From the NCBI RefSeq assembly GCF_000383955.1, contig NZ_KB913013.1, positions 6,225,236-6,289,235 on the forward strand: 64,000 bases of DNA, in the 5' to 3' direction. The stretch is from Rudanella lutea DSM 19387. GTDB lineage: Bacteria; Bacteroidota; Bacteroidia; Cytophagales; Spirosomataceae. Below the pieces are notes generated by a model. That model saw only the letters and a program-made list of their open reading frames with translations. It was not told the DNA's origin and searched no databases. Shown one piece after another: positions 63,301 through 64,000 of the stretch; the first letter of the stretch is position 1; each line of letters starts with the position of its first letter. The translations under genes and the position numbers were made by a program.

Positions 63301-64000
63301 TGCCCACAAAACAACGAGGGTGCGATACCCCAGCTCATCCAGAGTTGGGCTAGCGCGTATTCTGTTGTAAACAGAGCTGGCTGGGTGTAGCGTGTATTTT
63401 TGAGTCGCGATTGAGCCTCTTCATTATCCGGCCCAAAAAGCACGGTTCGAATATCGACATCCAATAGACCAAGCAAATGCGCAGCGCAGGCGTCAACGGC
63501 ATCCCGGTACTCAGGCTCTGTTTGGTACAACTCGTTCCCCATATTCAGATACTGAGCCCCCTGACCGGGAAACATAAACACCAGTTCGCCGGGGCTTTCG
63601 GCAACAGTCGATGCGGGCTCTGGTGTCTGGTTACGAAGCTGATGGACAAGTTCTTCGGTCGAATCGGCTACCATAAACCGTCGGAGGTCAAACGAAGGCC
63701 GGGTGGTTTGAAGGGTGTACGCAACGTCAGACAAACTGGGGGCTTCGGGTTGAGAAAGGGCGGTCGCCAGTTGGTCAGCATAGGCATTCAGACTCGCTTC
63801 CGATTTGGCCGACCAGCAAACGAGCTGAGTACGACGGGTGGGCTGGACCGAACAATCTCGTTCAACTGTTTGCGCGTATTCTTCCAGAATAGTGTGCACA
63901 TTGGTGCCTCCGACCCCAAACGAACTAACTCCCGCCCGGCGCGGATGCGCAGACTTGGCCTCGTCAAGGCCCGGTACATTGTCAGGCCATGGCTGTAAGC
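60342..64000 (-). CDS. PKS module KS(end)-AT-ACP-aminotransferase, 5' part beyond the right edge
   Basis: An open frame of 1218 codons runs to the window edge. The first 45 residues are the end of a ketosynthase (AGVSSFGVGGTNV then HTILEE, the conserved SSFGxGGTNxH motif), so a GTG near 63899 is not the start. The acyltransferase has PGQGAQ and GHSIGEF (Ser 234 of the visible part) and HAFH (330-333), the signature for malonyl-CoA. An ACP carries GLDSLALT (phosphopantetheine Ser about 561). A Pro/Ala-rich linker of about 130 aa then leads to a class III aminotransferase (TGSEAVLAAMRMARTVTGR, DEVITGF, YGKVVGGG with the PLP Lys). This order resembles the PKS-aminotransferase modules of iturin-type synthases (MycA/ItuA), which make beta-amino fatty acids. 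The protein ends at FLQIISN. Confidence 0.9.
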   Translation of the reverse strand, partial: LQPWPDNVPGLDEAKSAHPRRAGVSSFGVGGTNVHTILEEYAQTVERDCSVQPTRRTQLVCWSAKSEASLNAYADQLATALSQPEAPSLSDVAYTLQTTRPSFDLRRFMVADSTEELVHQLRNQTPEPASTVAESPGELVFMFPGQGAQYLNMGNELYQTEPEYRDAVDACAAHLLGLLDVDIRTVLFGPDNEEAQSRLKNTRYTQPALFTTEYALAQLWMSWGIAPSLFCGHSIGEFVAAHLAGVFSLPDTLTLIAARGRLISELPAGRMLSVRMDAEKLQFMLPPGLSIAAINSPQQCVVAGPNEGIERLATLLDRRQIPNRMLETSHAFHSAMMDPAVASFASIVGQIRLQHPRKPIVSTVTGTWLTDAEATDPMYWANHMRLPVQFARALRTLTEVPNALLLDVGPGTVSTALARQQGFENPLRVVASLDTQAGKQSESRAILKALGTLWTLGVSPSWSGLYAAASPQKVLLPTYAFDRKRCWVDPVSPSALVHSGTMCAEMPSQADLTHSTISMSTPSSRVETLLATVRTILTETAGVDSRNVGLSSSFLDLGLDSLALTQLSFQLRKKFDLPISFRQLSAEYNTLEKLLAYLDSKLPADAYRPVAAPSSAVVMPERPVGPVNQAVAAPVQNQADRQPVIPQAVVSSLPDAPSVVNLFAQQIQILNQQLAILQGVNVVNSAPAPAPVPQPAAQVSPIQEPATVARPFGAGARIERHITALSPSQKQFLHEHVERYNQKTASSKAHTQQYRPWMADPRAVTGFKPLTKEIVYPIVVDQSLGSRLWDIDGNEYIDVLNGFGSILFGHRPDFLNKVLHEQLDKGYEIGPQHRLAGEVCQMICSFTGFERAALCNTGSEAVLAAMRMARTVTGRSLVVVFTGSYHGIFDEVIARAGGSQQSYPAALGIPLEAVQNLLILDYGTDESLAIIRKRANELAAVLVEPVQSRRAEFQPVEFLKKVREVTTESGTALIFDEVITGFRMHPAGAQGLFGIQADLASYGKVVGGGLPIGVVAGKATFMDALDGGFWNYGDASYPEADITFYAGTFVRHPLALAAAKASLTYMQKQGPALQQRLTDKARTLADAMNQFVTDNKLPILVSQFGSLWRIKFLEEIPYSELLFTLMRERGIHIWDGFPCFMTEAHTPDDIDRIVEAFIESIQDLADAEFMPKLAVRKKNKKSTPPIIGARLGRDEEGNPAWFVPDPERPTKFLQIISN

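Noticed and set aside
63897-63899. GTG as the start of the PKS gene
   Set aside because: The same frame continues upstream to the window edge as the conserved ketosynthase motif SSFGVGGTNVH, so the gene is truncated by the window instead of starting here.

Overview
The window looks like a chromosomal segment of a Cytophagales-type Bacteroidota (Spirosoma/Rudanella-like; the genus is inference). Supporting signs are the moderately high GC of the genes, TonB-dependent receptors with an N-terminal carboxypeptidase-regulatory-like domain, giant SdrD/DUF11 surface proteins, a BspA-like DUF285 protein, DUF2975/XRE and CPBP genes, missing Shine-Dalgarno sites, and several matches to the Bacteroidota promoter (TTG-N17-23-TAnnTTTG). 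I saw no rRNA, tRNA, CRISPR array or insertion sequence.

Layout. 1-849: start of a DUF285 repeat surface protein that runs off the left edge. 1253-3489: exported HIU hydrolase, a LytS-type histidine kinase and a small HTH-like protein. 3532-15973: two paralogous giant secreted proteins (about 1850 and 2123 aa) with SdrD-like modules, Ig-like repeats, a DUF11 domain and a shared Cys-containing basic C-terminus. 16553-19365: flavin monooxygenase divergent from a quinone reductase and a Crp/Fnr regulator. 19397-22311: OmpR-family two-component system divergent from a universal-stress-like gene. 22445-28182: small Cys-motif membrane protein, TonB receptor, BNR-repeat protein and sulfatase. 28272-33070: small secreted protein, a guanidinium-type SMR exporter behind a guanidine-II riboswitch, and a siderophore receptor with a PepSY reductase. 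33233-40056: S8 lipoprotein protease, an unknown secreted protein, DUF2975/XRE pair, CPBP protease and a DUF1016 protein with a degraded nuclease site. 40355-45094: CzcA-type metal efflux operon. 45124-46725: DUF1593 protein. 46892-55193: second two-component system and a complete HAE1 RND efflux operon. 55420-58797: two COG0523 metallochaperone GTPases, each behind a palindrome, plus a TrxB-like flavoprotein. 58874-60079: tyrosine recombinase. 60342-64000: 3' end of a PKS (KS-AT-ACP-aminotransferase), the edge of a biosynthetic cluster lying to the right.

The most informative non-coding signals are four. (1) Two ACGR-loop hairpins upstream of the SMR gene match the guanidine-II (mini-ykkC) riboswitch. 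(2) Two arrays of four TTCTAAT-like heptamers at about 11-bp period lie next to the two OmpR-type systems, whose recognition helices are nearly identical. (3) TTGCAA-containing palindromes precede both COG0523 genes, and one spans the -33/-7 promoter exactly. (4) A TTTATTG/CAATAAA operator cluster lies upstream of DUF2975/XRE. Metal handling (zinc-type GTPases, CzcA efflux, siderophore uptake, a possible metal-linked TonB cassette) and envelope functions dominate the region.
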